Origin: Armigeres subalbatus
Lineage: Eukaryota > Arthropoda > Insecta > Diptera > Culicidae
Length of the DNA stretch: 64,000 nt
Reading direction: 5' to 3'
Assembly (NCBI RefSeq): GCF_024139115.2
Contig: NC_085141.1
Location: forward strand, 379,705,278 to 379,769,277
Each line of letters begins with the position of its first letter. Positions within the stretch are counted from its first letter, which is position 1. Shown here in pieces: positions 1-10,560 of this stretch. The notes beneath the pieces were generated by a model. The model saw only the letters and a list, made by a program, of their open reading frames with translations. It was not told the DNA's origin and did not search any database. The position numbers and the translations under genes are program-made.

Positions 1-642
1 GTTAGGTGCGTCGCATCGGGTGCTGTGTTTAGGTTCCGTGACATGTAATTTTAAATCACGTGACAATGAAAAATATACGATTTAGTTTATGTCATGTGGT
101 TTTGTGTCATTTTATTGAAATACGTGACCTGTAATATTCATAATTTTTTGGTGTGTACTTGAAGTTGATTTGACTAGCGAGAGGATTCACTCATGGCCCG
201 ATTAAGGAAGAGGGGGGGGGCTTTGAGTCATGGCCCCGGGCCCTCACATAACCGTATGTACCAAAATCAACCTTTTTCGTACATTTAGGAGCTCCCGAAA
301 ACTGTCGACCCCGACCCTGGATTCGCCAAATGGCAAAATTTTTCACGGATTAATTCTTGCTGGGATCAGCAGTGTTGCTGTTTATATATGCATATAAAAA
401 CATGAAACGTTTCACTGCGAATTACAAGGTTGTGGTTTAGTTAGAATAAAACTAGAACCGAAATCGATCTACAGCATGGCGCTGCTAGTAACCTAATGAA
501 TGGCAATTAAAGAGAAAAACTAACCTAAGCCTATTATTTGGCCTATTATGTATAAACCTATTATACTGGAAAAAATCAATAAAAGTACGATAAACCGTAT
601 TTATTCTAATTGATTGCTGGTTCGCTACTTTGAATTAAATTC

Positions 643-757
643 GGTTATCAGTTTTGTTACGTTTACTGGTTATTCAACCAAAATGATAACAATTCTAGTT
701 ATCAATATAACTGGATAATAAAGTTTGTTATTAATAAGTTATTCTGCCCTCAACTGT
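643..757 (+). repeat. GTTATCA-rich dispersed repeat, copy 1
   Basis: This segment resembles 1149-1269 in the same orientation. Both share the order GTTATCA, AACCAAAATGATAACAA or a close variant, AGTTATCAATAT, then TTTGTTAT near the end. The identity by eye is moderate, so the copies are old. The alternation of GTTATCA and TGATAAC gives many small inverted repeats, as in AT-rich MITEs. Confidence 0.45.
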
Positions 758-880
758 ATACAGCTGACTGTTATTTACATAAAATGGTCATATGGCATCA
801 TGATTTGATTATAAATAGTTTTCAGTAAATGCAAGATTGTAGAAAGCGTATTGCTCTTCTCTTCTGCTACTCAAGAAAGC

Positions 881-952
881 GTAATTGGGTGAGTGCCTAG
901 AGACGATGCCGTGCAATCACTCGATTCGAGTTCGAATCCCAGTGAATGGCAA
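881..952 (+). ncRNA. tRNA-like segment, probable SINE head
   Basis: GAGTTCGAATCCC matches a pol III B box and TGGGTGAGTGCC upstream resembles an A box at tRNA-like spacing. The acceptor and T stems do not pair well enough for a functional tRNA. I read it as a tRNA-derived SINE fragment or tRNA pseudogene. Confidence 0.3.
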
Positions 953-1009
953 CATTTTTTTTCAATGCGTAACGAAGTCGGCAAAGAAGATTCAACTATT
1001 TTGGTCGAT

Positions 1010-1269
1010 AAAACAGTGATGGCTGATAACTAAATAATAACTAAATTAGTTATTTCAGTAAATAACATGTATAACAAAATATGTTATCAATTTGGTATCA
1101 GTGATAACTTAATTTGTTTTCATGTAGTTATTTCACGAATAAAATTCTGGTATCATTTTTGTTATGTTGGCTGTTAAGTCAGCCAAAATGATAACAAGTT
1201 CAGTTATCAATATGTCCGATAACCGGATAACAGAATTTGTTATCAATTAGTTATTTATTTGTGCTCGGG
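1010..1269. mobile_element. AT-rich MITE-like element
   Basis: The left part (1023-1140) carries GATAACTAAATAATAAC-type words and the right part (1149-1269) carries the inverted type GTTATCAATTAGTTATT. The right end reads GTGCTCGGG followed by TA, similar to the GATCGGG-TA end of the clear MITE at 60443-61383. A matching left terminus was not found, so the element may be truncated. There is no coding capacity. Confidence 0.35.
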
Positions 1270-2269
1270 TATTCCTTCTAGCTATGTAGGTTTTCTTTTA
1301 ACCTGCGCTTAATGAGGAAGCGTCATTATCAGTATAATGAAAAAATAAATTTCCTCATACTAATTTGCATGCAAACTTGAAACGGCTTGTGCTAAATCAG
1401 TTTTAATCCAAATGAGCTAAAACTTTCAGAGGACACTCAGATCATGATAAAGAATCAGATGAGCACTGTGGAGCAAAATCGGTTTTTTGAACCACCCTAA
1501 GGGTAGATGTTTTATAACAATCACAGTTATAAAAAATCTGCTGTACCAGAATAAATATGTTACTGTCTACTGGTCAGGATAGTATAAATACTTGTTTCTG
1601 GAAGCATACCTTCTTGGCGGATGAAGATAACTACATTTTGAAGATAATTATCAATTCGTTCAACAAACATAGTAAAGTTATTTGTTTACCAATTGCTTGG
1701 TGACAGACAGTCGCAGCTGGAATAGCCTTCGGATGATAGAGAGTTTTAAATATTTACTTAAAGGAAGTTTTACAAGGGAATTTAAAGAGGAAACATAAGT
1801 TTAATGGGGTATGCAAAAAATTACACGTAATCTATTCAACTGGATTACCCAAAAGCCTTATACAGAATATTATTAGCTCAAATTCAATAAAAACTGACGA
1901 TTGCATTTCATATTTGTTAGATTTCGAAAAAATCATATTTTTGATAAAATAAGTTTATGAAGTAATTAATATTTAACTCGAAGTCGAGTCAAGTACGAGA
2001 CACTGAAGACGGCCTTACTGTTGAGGTCGAAATACGTGTCTGTCAAGATACAATTAAGTGGTGGAATTCAATGGGATTGTATTAACTCGTCTTATGACAA
2101 GTGGTCCTCGGATTTGTTAAAGAATATTTTGAAAATTCACAAAATTATTCAAATTTTTTTGTTGCCCCCTCAAAATATTTATTTTGAGCAAAAAAATCCG
2201 AGGGGGAGAGATATAATTGTTTTTAAATATTTGTATCGGCCTAATAATTGACAAGTAATAAAAAAACTA

Positions 2270-2530
2270 ATAATGAACAGTGAAAAGTGAGAAATAGGAA
2301 GTGTGAAGTGAAAAGATTCACTACTATCTTTCATTTCTGACTTCTCACTTCTCACTGTGATAAGTGAGAATTTCACAATTTGAAGGAGAAGTAAGGAATA
2401 AAAAGTGCGAAGTGAGACGTCTCCCTTTTTACTCCTTTTTTTCTCATTGTGAAAAGCGAGAAGTGAGAATTGAGGAGTGAGAAGTGAAGAATGAGAAGTG
2501 AGGAGTGAGACAGAAGAAGTGAGAAGCAAG
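2270..2530. repeat. purine/pyrimidine-rich simple sequence
   Basis: Irregular iterations of GAAGTGAGAA-type words dominate, with a stretch of the complementary TTCTCACTTCTCAC in the middle (2340-2356). Opposing runs can fold back on each other, and strand-asymmetric purine tracts can form triplex DNA. The open frames here are low-complexity and not genes. Confidence 0.7.
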
Positions 2531-2599
2531 ACGTCTAACTTATCATAAAAAATGACATATTGAAAGTGGATATCTCACTTCCAGGGTTCGTACTTTTTG

Positions 2600-2680
2600 T
2601 TTCGATGAGACGAAATCAAGCGATTCTCGGGTCGGAGGAGAATCTTTTTTCGGAGTTTGTAGTGAAAAACACCTTTCTCG
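2600..2680. repeat. dispersed ~80-bp repeat, copy 1
   Basis: The segment starts with GTTTCGATGAGAC and contains a diverged AATCTTTTTTCGGAG-type stretch. A similar segment lies at 52581-52651. The family is not recognised. Confidence 0.4.
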
Positions 2681-2805
2681 CATCTCTCTTTTCTCTAGGG
2701 AACCTAGAAGATAAACGAAAATCGTGCCTACTTGATGAATTTCTTTTATCGTTTCATCACTTTTACGCCTCACTCACTTTTCGCGAAAATTTTCGGTAAA
2801 CAATT

Positions 2806-2960
2806 CTCGCTTAACTTTTCAAAAGGACCTAAGAAACATTTTTTTCATGAATTAATTTGAATACTGCAATCAATAGCTTTCGTGTGATTCTGTTGATTGC
2901 GCTATTAAAATTAATTCATGTAAAAAATGTTACTTAGGACCTTTTGAAAAGTTAAGCGAG
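2806..2960. mobile_element. 155-bp foldback MITE, copy 1
   Basis: Long inverted termini start with CTCGCTTAACTTTTCAAAAG and end with its complement, running about 55 bp inward to a short loop. The element is bounded on both sides by AATT (2802-2805 and 2961-2964), consistent with a 4-bp target duplication. A second 155-bp copy lies at 41811-41965 and a single terminus at 47701. It is non-coding and must be mobilised in trans. Confidence 0.85.
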
Positions 2961-2976
2961 AATTTCCAAAATTTTA

Positions 2977-3060
2977 TGACCGCAACGGGATTCGAACCTA
3001 GAACATCAACAAAAATGGTGATGGAATGCGGTCACTATAGCCATACCACCACATCGACTG
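2977..3060 (-). ncRNA. tRNA-like segment, minus strand
   Basis: On the minus strand GGTTCGAATCCCG is a good B box and TGGCTATAGTGA an A-box-like word about 45 nt upstream. The cloverleaf arms are imperfect, so a functional tRNA is unlikely. A tRNA-derived SINE remnant fits better. Confidence 0.35.
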
Positions 3061-3324
3061 CATGTTGGGATTAGGTTTGTTGTTGCCTAAAGGTTACTCT
3101 TTTTGCAATTTAGATGGCACGAAAAGGAGAGAGCAAACAAGCAAATTAACTTTTTGCCGCACTGGTACTGAGGTAGAAATGGTTATATCTCATCACACCT
3201 TTTTTCTTTTCCCGCAAACCGTTTTCTCTTTTCTAAGACGTAAGACTTACTTTTTACTCCTTTTTTCTTATTCCTTGCTTTTCATTTATCATTAATCACT
3301 TAATTTTTTTTTCATTCACTATTG

Positions 3325-3430
3325 TTTGGCGAAACGACATTTTCGGTCATGTCCACCCGTTTACCAAATGATGTTTAAAGTCGTTTGACTCGTTCGGCCA
3401 AATAGCCCTTTCTCTCGAACAACCCTTTAA
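3325..3430. repeat. degenerate GGCCAAATGAC/CATTTTCGGTC repeat
   Basis: Iterated words of the type ACATTTTCGGTC and TTCGGCCAAATAG resemble a longer stretch at 59315-59760. This looks like a degenerate simple repeat rather than a single transposon. Confidence 0.5.
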
Positions 3431-3439
3431 ATTAAGAAA

Positions 3440-4025
3440 ATTATTTTGAGCTTTTTAGTGGAATGTCTTCACTAGGATTGAACAAACTCGTCTTATGACA
3501 AGTGAACCCTTTAAAACAAAAGGAATTATTGGCCATATGAAAATTGGTGCGTTTATTCGTGTTTTTGAGAAGTACGCAAAAAGCTCGCACGATCATCCGA
3601 AACAGGTTGTTCTGCCTTGTGCAACCGGGGCAATTAATTAATGCCTGTTTTATTGTATTTCAGGTAAGCATCCGGTTAGATAGGGGGAATTTGTATAGGA
3701 TTTTTTCTATGCACATAACTTTATTCCATCCAACACAATATCCTATCCCAAGACAATCGTGGAGTTGCAGAGTTCTTCTTTGTCTCTAGTAGTAACAAGA
3801 GTTGAACCGATAATCCTTCCCTTCTTATATAACCGTAAGGACCTGGTCACCGCCGTTTAAGAAAATATTTTAGCTTCCGAAATATGTACATTGCGAATGG
3901 ACAGCCAACACCAAGCTAAGCTCCATTCATTTGGTTCTCTGTACAATTTCGCAAGTTCTAGTCAATCACGAAGAAACAACCACAACTTGCTACGGAGTGT
4001 TCAATCCCGTATACTAACTTCTATG
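3440..4025. other. non-coding, nothing recognised
   Basis: No gene, hairpin or terminal repeat was recognised apart from the short motif near 3486 that is shared with position 2086. Confidence 0.4.
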
Positions 4026-4269
4026 CACTACTAGCAGACCCGACGAACTTTGTTTCGCCTAAAATTGATTTATTCTCTGATTAGATCTCGAGTTATGAAG
4101 AAATTGGTGTTTCATTCGTATGGGAGCCGCCCTTTCCAAAGTGGGGAGGGGTCTCGAACCATCTTAAGAACCTCCCCTGGCCCCAAAAACATCTGCATAC
4201 AAATTTTCACGCCAATCTGTTCAGTAGTTTCCTAGTCTATAAACTTCAGACAGACAGAAATTCATTTTT
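4026..4269 (+). repeat. 3' tail of a dispersed retroelement-like repeat
   Basis: The stretch starts CTACTAGCAGACCCGACGAA. It continues to GTTCAGTAGTTTCCTAGTCT, then an ACAGACAGAAATTC motif and a terminal ATTTTTATGTATATAGA. This order of motifs is common at the 3' end of a dispersed insect repeat. A related but diverged copy is at 52238-52437. The exact family cannot be settled by eye. Confidence 0.5.
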
Positions 4270-7200
4270 ATGTATATAGAAGAAGAAGATTGTATGTGTC
4301 ACATCCTCTTGGAATCCATACCCTCAAGACCCGTGGCTTGAAAATTGCTAATATCCGAAGGCAAATGCTACCCAGACAGACATCCGCTAAGCATTCAATC
4401 TCTATGAAGGCAGTCATTTGTCACCAGTCGGGCCGCAGAAGCATGAGATTGAAATAAATGAGAACCGAGAACTTTGTTGGTCGCTCATTTCCGGTTGTCA
4501 ACTCATCTTTCTACATCTCCACTTTGCTTCAACTCAATTCATTATGCCAAATCCGAATACATTGTACACATGAAATAAAGAAATGGACAACTAATTGAGA
4601 AACTTAAGTTCAATTGTGATGAAAAATCGAAACAACTTCTTCATCATGATTACGTTGTCCCTTACTCGCCGATTTGATGCCATCATGTAGTAAAGTGATG
4701 AGCCACATCGTTGTCCATCAACCAATTCCCTAAACATATAAACTTGTGGATGCATAAATCACCCATAAGTGGAGGCCTATCCTCCCTGCATATTTTTCCT
4801 TCGTTCGTCCCTCCCCTTCTGTAAATGGAGACAACCATTAGAATTGAGTAGTGTAATGGAATGGCATCGGAAAGCAATTTATTTACGCACACGAATTGAG
4901 TGATTCAAATTTGATTAACGCTGTCCCGGGCGGGCGGCAATCGTCGAGTTTTTTTCCTCTCCCTCACTCGGTTGATTGGATTGCATGGTAAGGATGAGTT
5001 AGGAGTGGTGGAATGGAATTTCATTGCATATTTTAACAATTTTATTACCACTGCCTGGCAGCTGACGTTTAAAGAGGGAACGTTGCATGAAAGTGAAAAT
5101 TTTCGCAATTTTTCCACTCGAACGAAAAGGGAGGGAAGAAAACAAATTATCATCATCATCGCTTTTTCTCATGCTTGCCGTTGGATTATTATTATGCTAT
5201 TCCGGGACTTAATGCAATCTGCAATCAACGTGGAGCCCAGAGTCTGGATACACAGACGCGAAAAAATCCGAGACAAAATGGAAAACGGTTTAAGGGAAAC
5301 AAGCAAGCAACTGATGATGGTTTTTCAGTGAAGTTGAAGGAAGGGCCAGGGGGGTTTCACTTGCTCATTTTTTCGTCGTGTGAAAAGTTGAGACCTGATT
5401 TTGGCAATAAATAAGTAACGCATCTGATCAAGTGTCTCCTGGTTAGATGAAGTTCGATTACAACAAGATTTGGTCAAAATGGTTCTTTGCTAAACGAATT
5501 TTTAACCCAAATTTTCTTGAAAAATTTCTTTTTCAAGCTATAATTGCAGCTACGCCATTGAAGCTCGTGAAGGTGACGGTACTTAATATAAAAAAAAATC
5601 TGAATCGCAATTTTTCGTCTACCTCTGCTGGATGATGAGGTGGCCGGGAAAGCACTGAAGTCCTCTTTTCTATGCAAATATTTCCACTCATAAAGAACGC
5701 GACTGCATTCAGCTCTTCAACGGCACGCTCTCTTAATGCCCAAGCAGTATAAGTAGATTCATTTTTTTCCCTCTGATGGGTGTTATCTGCCTATTCATTG
5801 CTTGCACTACGTTTAACTTTTCGTATCATCATCGTCTACCACGTAGGTACGAGGCAGGACTTGCCATCATTCGCCGTCGACCATCATATCGCCGCCATCG
5901 TCGTCGTCGGAAGATAGAGAGAATGCTATTCAATTTAATCTCCTTTCAGTGGGTGAATTTATACACAGACAAATCCTTTTCTGCATCCAAAACCGGGAGC
6001 ACATACTTGAACCACTTCAGGGCTTACGCAACACAAGAGGACCGGGAAGGGTTGATGAAGATTTGCTAAGCATTCTACATTATCTTCTAAAGCGAACCAT
6101 CGGACGGCCGCTTGACCAACTGCCCGGAAGGAGATATCATCATCATCATTTGCAATGGCATCGTTCGTCATCATTTGCTTTCAGCAGGAACATGAACAGC
6201 CGGTTCATATAGCCTACGTCCGACTACAGGCATCTGAATGGGCGGCGTCAAGTGGATTCGACTGGATCAGAACTATAGTTCTCCCAACCATGCATTCGTA
6301 TTGCCTTGTCTATTTATAAGCCAACAGCATCGGGTCGATGTAAAGCCTTAGGCCATGCGGCAGTCCAGCTGTACAAAGTGCACAATTGGAGGTAATAATT
6401 ACTTCGTTTCGAATGGACTAAAACAGAAACGGTTTATGCGAAAACAGAAATGCTTCATAGAAAATACTAGTTTTGCGACTAATTTCATGATTACTTTTTT
6501 TCTAATTTTTAATGGAATATGATTAGTAATTATTTATTGATCAATGTGGGTTTTCAATGATTTTGTTTTCAACAATTTTAATACTGAAGATCTAAATAAG
6601 TAATTTAATAAATTTGTTTTTTTATTTCGTATATGATTGATGGATTTGTATGTATTTTAAATTATGTGATACATGATACAACATTAACTACCAGGTTCTG
6701 CATCAGCATTTGATGGCTCTTCGCTTCAAAAAATATTTAGTCCCCAGTCAAAGATTGATCAGTTAAATTTTTTTATTTACTTTTGATGATGATTCTAATT
6801 ACCAGCGCTGATTTATTTGGGCGCCGTTAAGATATATTGTATTTTCATAAGTCTACCGTCATAATTTTATCAGTGATAATATTATCTCGATTTCAAATTA
6901 TTTTTTACAAAGAGCTCTTGTAGCTGCCATTCAACCCTGGTGGCTATCATGATGACTCGTGGGTGGAAAGCTGATGGGGGCATAACTGTTAGCAGAAGTA
7001 TCTTTTTGATTCAATTGGTTGTCTTGCTTGCTCAGAATACCTAAAGCCATAATCGTCATAATAAATCGATTTGTTAGTACCGATCATGTGTCCCGACCAT
7101 GTTGAGTTGTGGAAAACGTTGAAGTTAGAGACTTTTAGCTGGTCAATAATGATTCAGAGAGAATGTTGAAGGTTGCTTCTTTCTTGAGATCGGTACCTTA

Positions 7201-7278
7201 CAAAAGCGAGGTGCATAAAGATCTAATTACTTCGTATTTCGGACAATTTCACCTGAAGACGATTACAATTATCTATAC
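4270..7278. other. non-coding with trinucleotide clusters
   Basis: No supported gene. Short CAT/CGT trinucleotide runs occur near 5830-5915 and 6136-6172. Overlapping open frames here lie on both strands in low-complexity sequence and show no domain, so they were not called. Confidence 0.5.
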
Positions 7279-7390
7279 CAGCAGTTCTCAACCTGGGGTA
7301 CATGTACCCCGGGGGTAACTTCGCCGGGCCTAGGGGGTACCTTGGACAGAAATGCATAATGGCGGATGTTATGCAATTTTAATCAAAACT
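7279..7390 (+). mobile_element. hAT-like (Charlie-type) terminus
   Basis: The word CAGCAGTTCTCAACCTGGGG followed by a CATGTACCCC palindrome matches the terminal motif typical of hAT MITEs. No inverted partner was found downstream before the LINE at 7468, so this is a solo end or a truncated copy. Confidence 0.45.
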
Positions 7391-7488
7391 TATTGATTAT
7401 TGTACATAATATGCATGGCGATCAGTAACTCAAAGTCTATTGAGTCATTCCCTCCACAATCAGCACAGTTGATTAAATTTATTTATCA

Positions 7489-8103
7489 TCAGACTAAGGC
7501 CGGAGTGGCCTGTGCTGCACATAAAAGACTTCTCCATTCAGCTCGGTTCATGGCTGCACTTCGCCAACCACGCAGTCTGCGGAGGGTCCGCAAGTCGTCC
7601 TCCACCTGATCGATCCACATTGCCCGCTGTGCACCTCGCCTTCTTGTTCCCGTCGGATCGTTGTCGAGAACCATTTTCACCGGATTACTGTCCGACATTC
7701 TGGCTACGTGCCCGGCCCACCGCAGACTTCCGATTTTCGCGGTGTGAACGATGGATGGTTCTCCCAACAGCTGATGCAACTCGTGGTTCATTCGCCTCCT
7801 CCACGTACCGTCCGCCATCTGCAACCCACCATAGATAGTACGCAACACTTTCCTTTCGAAAACTCACAGTGCGCGTTGGTCCTCCACGAGCATCGTCCAG
7901 GTCTCGTGTCCGTAGAGAACTACCGGTCTTATAAGCGTTTTGTAGATAGTCAGTTTGGTACGGCGGCGAACTCTATTCGATCGGAGTGTCTTGCGGAGTC
8001 CAAAGTACGTACGATTTCCAGCCACTATGCGTCTCCGAATTTCTCTGCTGGTATCGTTATCGGCGGTCACCAGTGAGCCCAAGTACACGAATTCTTCAAC
8101 CAC
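7489..8103 (-). pseudogene. RTE C-terminal domain (copy 1)
   Basis: Two frames (8103-7864 and 7848-7489) cover the region after the polymerase. The first reads VEEFVYLGSLVTADN and ends with VLYGHETWTMLVEDQRAL. The second contains WRRRMNHELHQLLGEPS and AKIGSLRWAGHVARMSD, a basic and aromatic tail typical of RTE proteins. One frameshift separates them. The same blocks are intact in copy 2. Confidence 0.85.
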
Positions 8104-8231
8104 CTCGATTTCGTCACCACCGATAGAAACTCATGGTGGGTGGCTCACATTGACCTCTCTTGAGCCTCTTCCTATCATGTACTTCGTCTTCGACGTGTTG
8201 ATGACTAGTCCAATCCGTTTAGCTTCGCTTT

Positions 8232-8897
8232 TCAGTCTGATGTAGGCTTCCTCCATCCTCTCAAAGTTACGTGCCATGATATCAATGTCGTCGGCGAAAC
8301 CAAATAACTAACGGACTTCGTGAAAATCGTACCACTCGTGTCAATTCCTGCCCTTCGTATTACTCCCTCCAAAGCGATGTTGAATAGCAGACACGAAAGA
8401 CCATCACCTTGCCGTACCCCTCTACGGGTTTCGAAGGGACTCGAGAATGCCCCTGAAACTCGAACTACGCACATCACCCGATCCATCGTCGCCTTGATCA
8501 ACCGTATCAGTTTATTCGGAAATCCGTTTTCGTGCATTAGCTGCCATAGCTGGTCCCGATCGATTGTATCATATGCGGCTTTGAAGTCGATAAATAGATG
8601 ATGTGTGGGCACGTTGTATTCGCGGCATTTCTGCAATACCTGACGTATGGCGAACACCTGGTCTGTGGTAGAGCGTTCACCCTTAAATCCCGCCTGGTAC
8701 TGCCCCACGAACTCTCTTGCAATTGGTGTTAATCGACGGCATAAAATTTGGGAGAGTACCTTGTAGGCGGCGTTCAGCAATGTGATTGCGCGGTAGTTGC
8801 TACAATCCAGCTTATCGCCCTTTTTGTAGATGGGACACACGACACCTTCCATCCTCTCCTGCGGCAGAACCTCATCCTCCCAAACCTTGGTAATCAC
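8232..8897 (-). pseudogene. RTE reverse transcriptase (copy 1)
   Basis: Recognisable polymerase blocks are present: GVVCPIYKKGDKLDCSNYR (fingers), FIDFKAAYDTID (motif A, first catalytic Asp) and RRGVRQGDGLSCLLFNIAL (motif B). Motif C, FADD, is present in the DNA but in another frame. Compared with copy 2, one base is missing about 15 nt before it (near 8310), so the last ~25 residues of this frame are wrong. The enzyme is inactive. Confidence 0.9.
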
Positions 8898-9466
8898 CCA
8901 GTGCAGCGCTCTAGCCAGTGCTTCACCACCGTGTTTAAACAGCTCTCCTGGTAGTTGGTCAACTCCAGGGGCTTTGTCATTTTCAGCCGGCCGATCTCCT
9001 CCTGGATTTCCTGGAGATTCGGAGCCGGAAGTCGCATGTCCTGCGCGCGTGCTCCTAGGTTCATTACCATACCGCCACCGTTGTCTGCCATATCACCATT
9101 CAGGTGCTCTTCGTAGTGCTGCCGCCACCTTTGGATCACCTCACGCTCGTTCGTAAGAAGGTTCCCGTTTATGTCCTTACACATATCGGGCTGTGGCACG
9201 TGGCCCTTACGTGAACGGTTCAACTTCTCATAGAACTTTCGTGCGTTATTAGCGCGGTACAGTTCCTCCGTCTCTTCACGGTCTCGATCTTCCTGCTGGC
9301 GCTTTTTCCTCCGGAAAATCGAGTTTTGTCTGTTCCGCGCCCGTTTGTATCGTGCCTCGTTCGCCCTCGTGCGGTGTTGCAGCAATCTCGCCCATGCTGC
9401 ATTCTTCTCCTCAACTAACTGCTCACATTCGCCGTCATACCAGTCGTTTCTCTGATCCGGAGCCAC
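8894..9466 (-). pseudogene. RTE linker segment after duplication (copy 1)
   Basis: This frame repeats the linker already present at the end of the preceding segment, because the 302-bp unit is duplicated. It then continues with the acidic segment leading to the reverse transcriptase. Near the end a one-base indel (around 8980) shifts the frame, so the residues that should run into the polymerase are read out of frame. It starts at a methionine that is not a biological start. Confidence 0.8.
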
Positions 9467-9777
9467 CGTGCCTAGTCCTTACACATATCGGGCTGTGGCA
9501 CGTGGCCCTTACGTGAACGGTTCAACTTCTCATAGAACTTTCGTGCGTTATTAGCGCGGTACAGTTCCTCCGTCTCTTCACGGTCTCGATCTTCCTGCTG
9601 GCGCTTTTTCCTCCGGAAAATCGAGTTTTGTCTGTTCCGCGCCCGTTTGTATCGTGCCTCGTTCGCCCTCGTGCGGTGTTGCAGCAATCTCGCCCATGCT
9701 GCATTCTTCTCCTCAACTAACTGCTCACATTCGCCGTCATACCAGTCGTTTCTCTGATCCGGAGCCACCGTGCCTAG
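9174..9777. repeat. perfect 302-bp tandem duplication in the LINE
   Basis: Bases 9174-9475 and 9476-9777 appear identical, each starting TCCTTACACATATCGG and ending GTGCCTAG. Because 302 is not a multiple of three, the duplication itself breaks the reading frame. No divergence was seen between units, so it is either very recent or an assembly duplication. Confidence 0.93.
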
Positions 9778-10554
9778 TGCAGCGGTTGCGGTGCTTCCAA
9801 TGGCGGATCGAATATCTCTCCAGCCATCTTCAAGAGATGCTGCGCCTAGCTGCTCTTCCGTTGGGAGTGCCACTTCCAGCTGCTGCGCGTAGTCTTGGGC
9901 TAGTCTACCGTCTTGTAGCCGCCCAATGTTAAGCCGCGGCGGACGACTCCGACGCGTGTTGATCACCGTCGAGAGTTTTGAGCGCAGACATACTGCGACG
10001 AGGTAGTGGTCGGATTCAATATTCGCACTGCGGTAAGTGCGTACGTTCGTGATGTCGGAGAAGAATTTACCGTCGATTAGAACGTGGTCGATTTGGTTTT
10101 CCGTTACTTGATTAGGTGATTTCCATGTGGCCTTGTGGATATTCTTACGGGGGAAGAAAGTGCTTCGGACTATTATTCCGCGGGAGGCTGCAAAGTTTAT
10201 GCATCGTTGGCCGTTGTCGTTCGATACGGTATGCAGACTATCCGGTCCGATGACCGGTCTATACATTTCCTCCCTTCCTACCTGAGCGTTCATGTCACCG
10301 ATGACGATTTTGACGTCCCGCAGTGGGCATCCATCGTATGCCTGCTCCAGCTGCGCATAGAACGCTTCTTTCTCGTCGTCGGATCTCCCTTCGTGTGGGC
10401 AGTGCACGTTGATGATGCTATAGTTGAAGAAACGGCCTTTAAACCTCAGCATGCACATCCTTGTGTTGATTGGCTGCCACCCAATCACACGTTGGCGCAT
10501 CTTACCCAGCACTATGAAGCCGGTTCCCAGCTTGTTGCGACATCGAAGTTGCGG
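9472..10554 (-). pseudogene. RTE endonuclease and linker (copy 1)
   Basis: The frame enters from the 10554 side with KLGTGFIVLGKMRQR, so the methionine at 10512 is internal and not a real start. Counting from it, GDMNA lies near residues 72-76 and SDH near 167-169. These are the catalytic Asp/Asn and the final Asp-His of the exonuclease-endonuclease-phosphatase fold. The N-terminal Asn and Glu motifs of this fold are absent, cut off at the minisatellite junction, so the nuclease cannot be complete. A basic linker follows. The frame ends at the junction of the 302-bp duplication. Confidence 0.88.
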
Positions 10555-10560
10555 GGATTA

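Larger units (their letters stand above)
1..2259. other. AT-rich non-coding sequence
   Basis: No credible gene is visible: open frames are short and show no domain. A nine-base G run lies near 212-220. The stretch holds the GTTATCA-rich repeats and the tRNA-like segment listed separately. The short motif ACTCGTCTTATGACAAGTG near 2086-2104 recurs near 3486-3504, so it belongs to some dispersed repeat. Confidence 0.6.
7468..10560 (-). mobile_element. RTE-clade LINE, copy 1, 5'-truncated
   Basis: Reading right to left, the element has an apurinic-type endonuclease, a linker, a reverse transcriptase and a C-terminal domain, then a tail ending near TTAGTCTGATGATAAATAAA. RTE elements encode one protein with this order and insert by target-primed reverse transcription. 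The 5' end is lost where the minisatellite begins at 10561, so the first endonuclease motifs are missing. Several frameshifts and a 302-bp tandem duplication make it dead. Copies 2 (29480-32437) and 3 (56086-56948) are close relatives. Confidence 0.92.

Noticed and set aside
2977..3060. Functional tRNA gene
   Set aside because: A and B boxes are present but acceptor, D and T stems do not pair properly.
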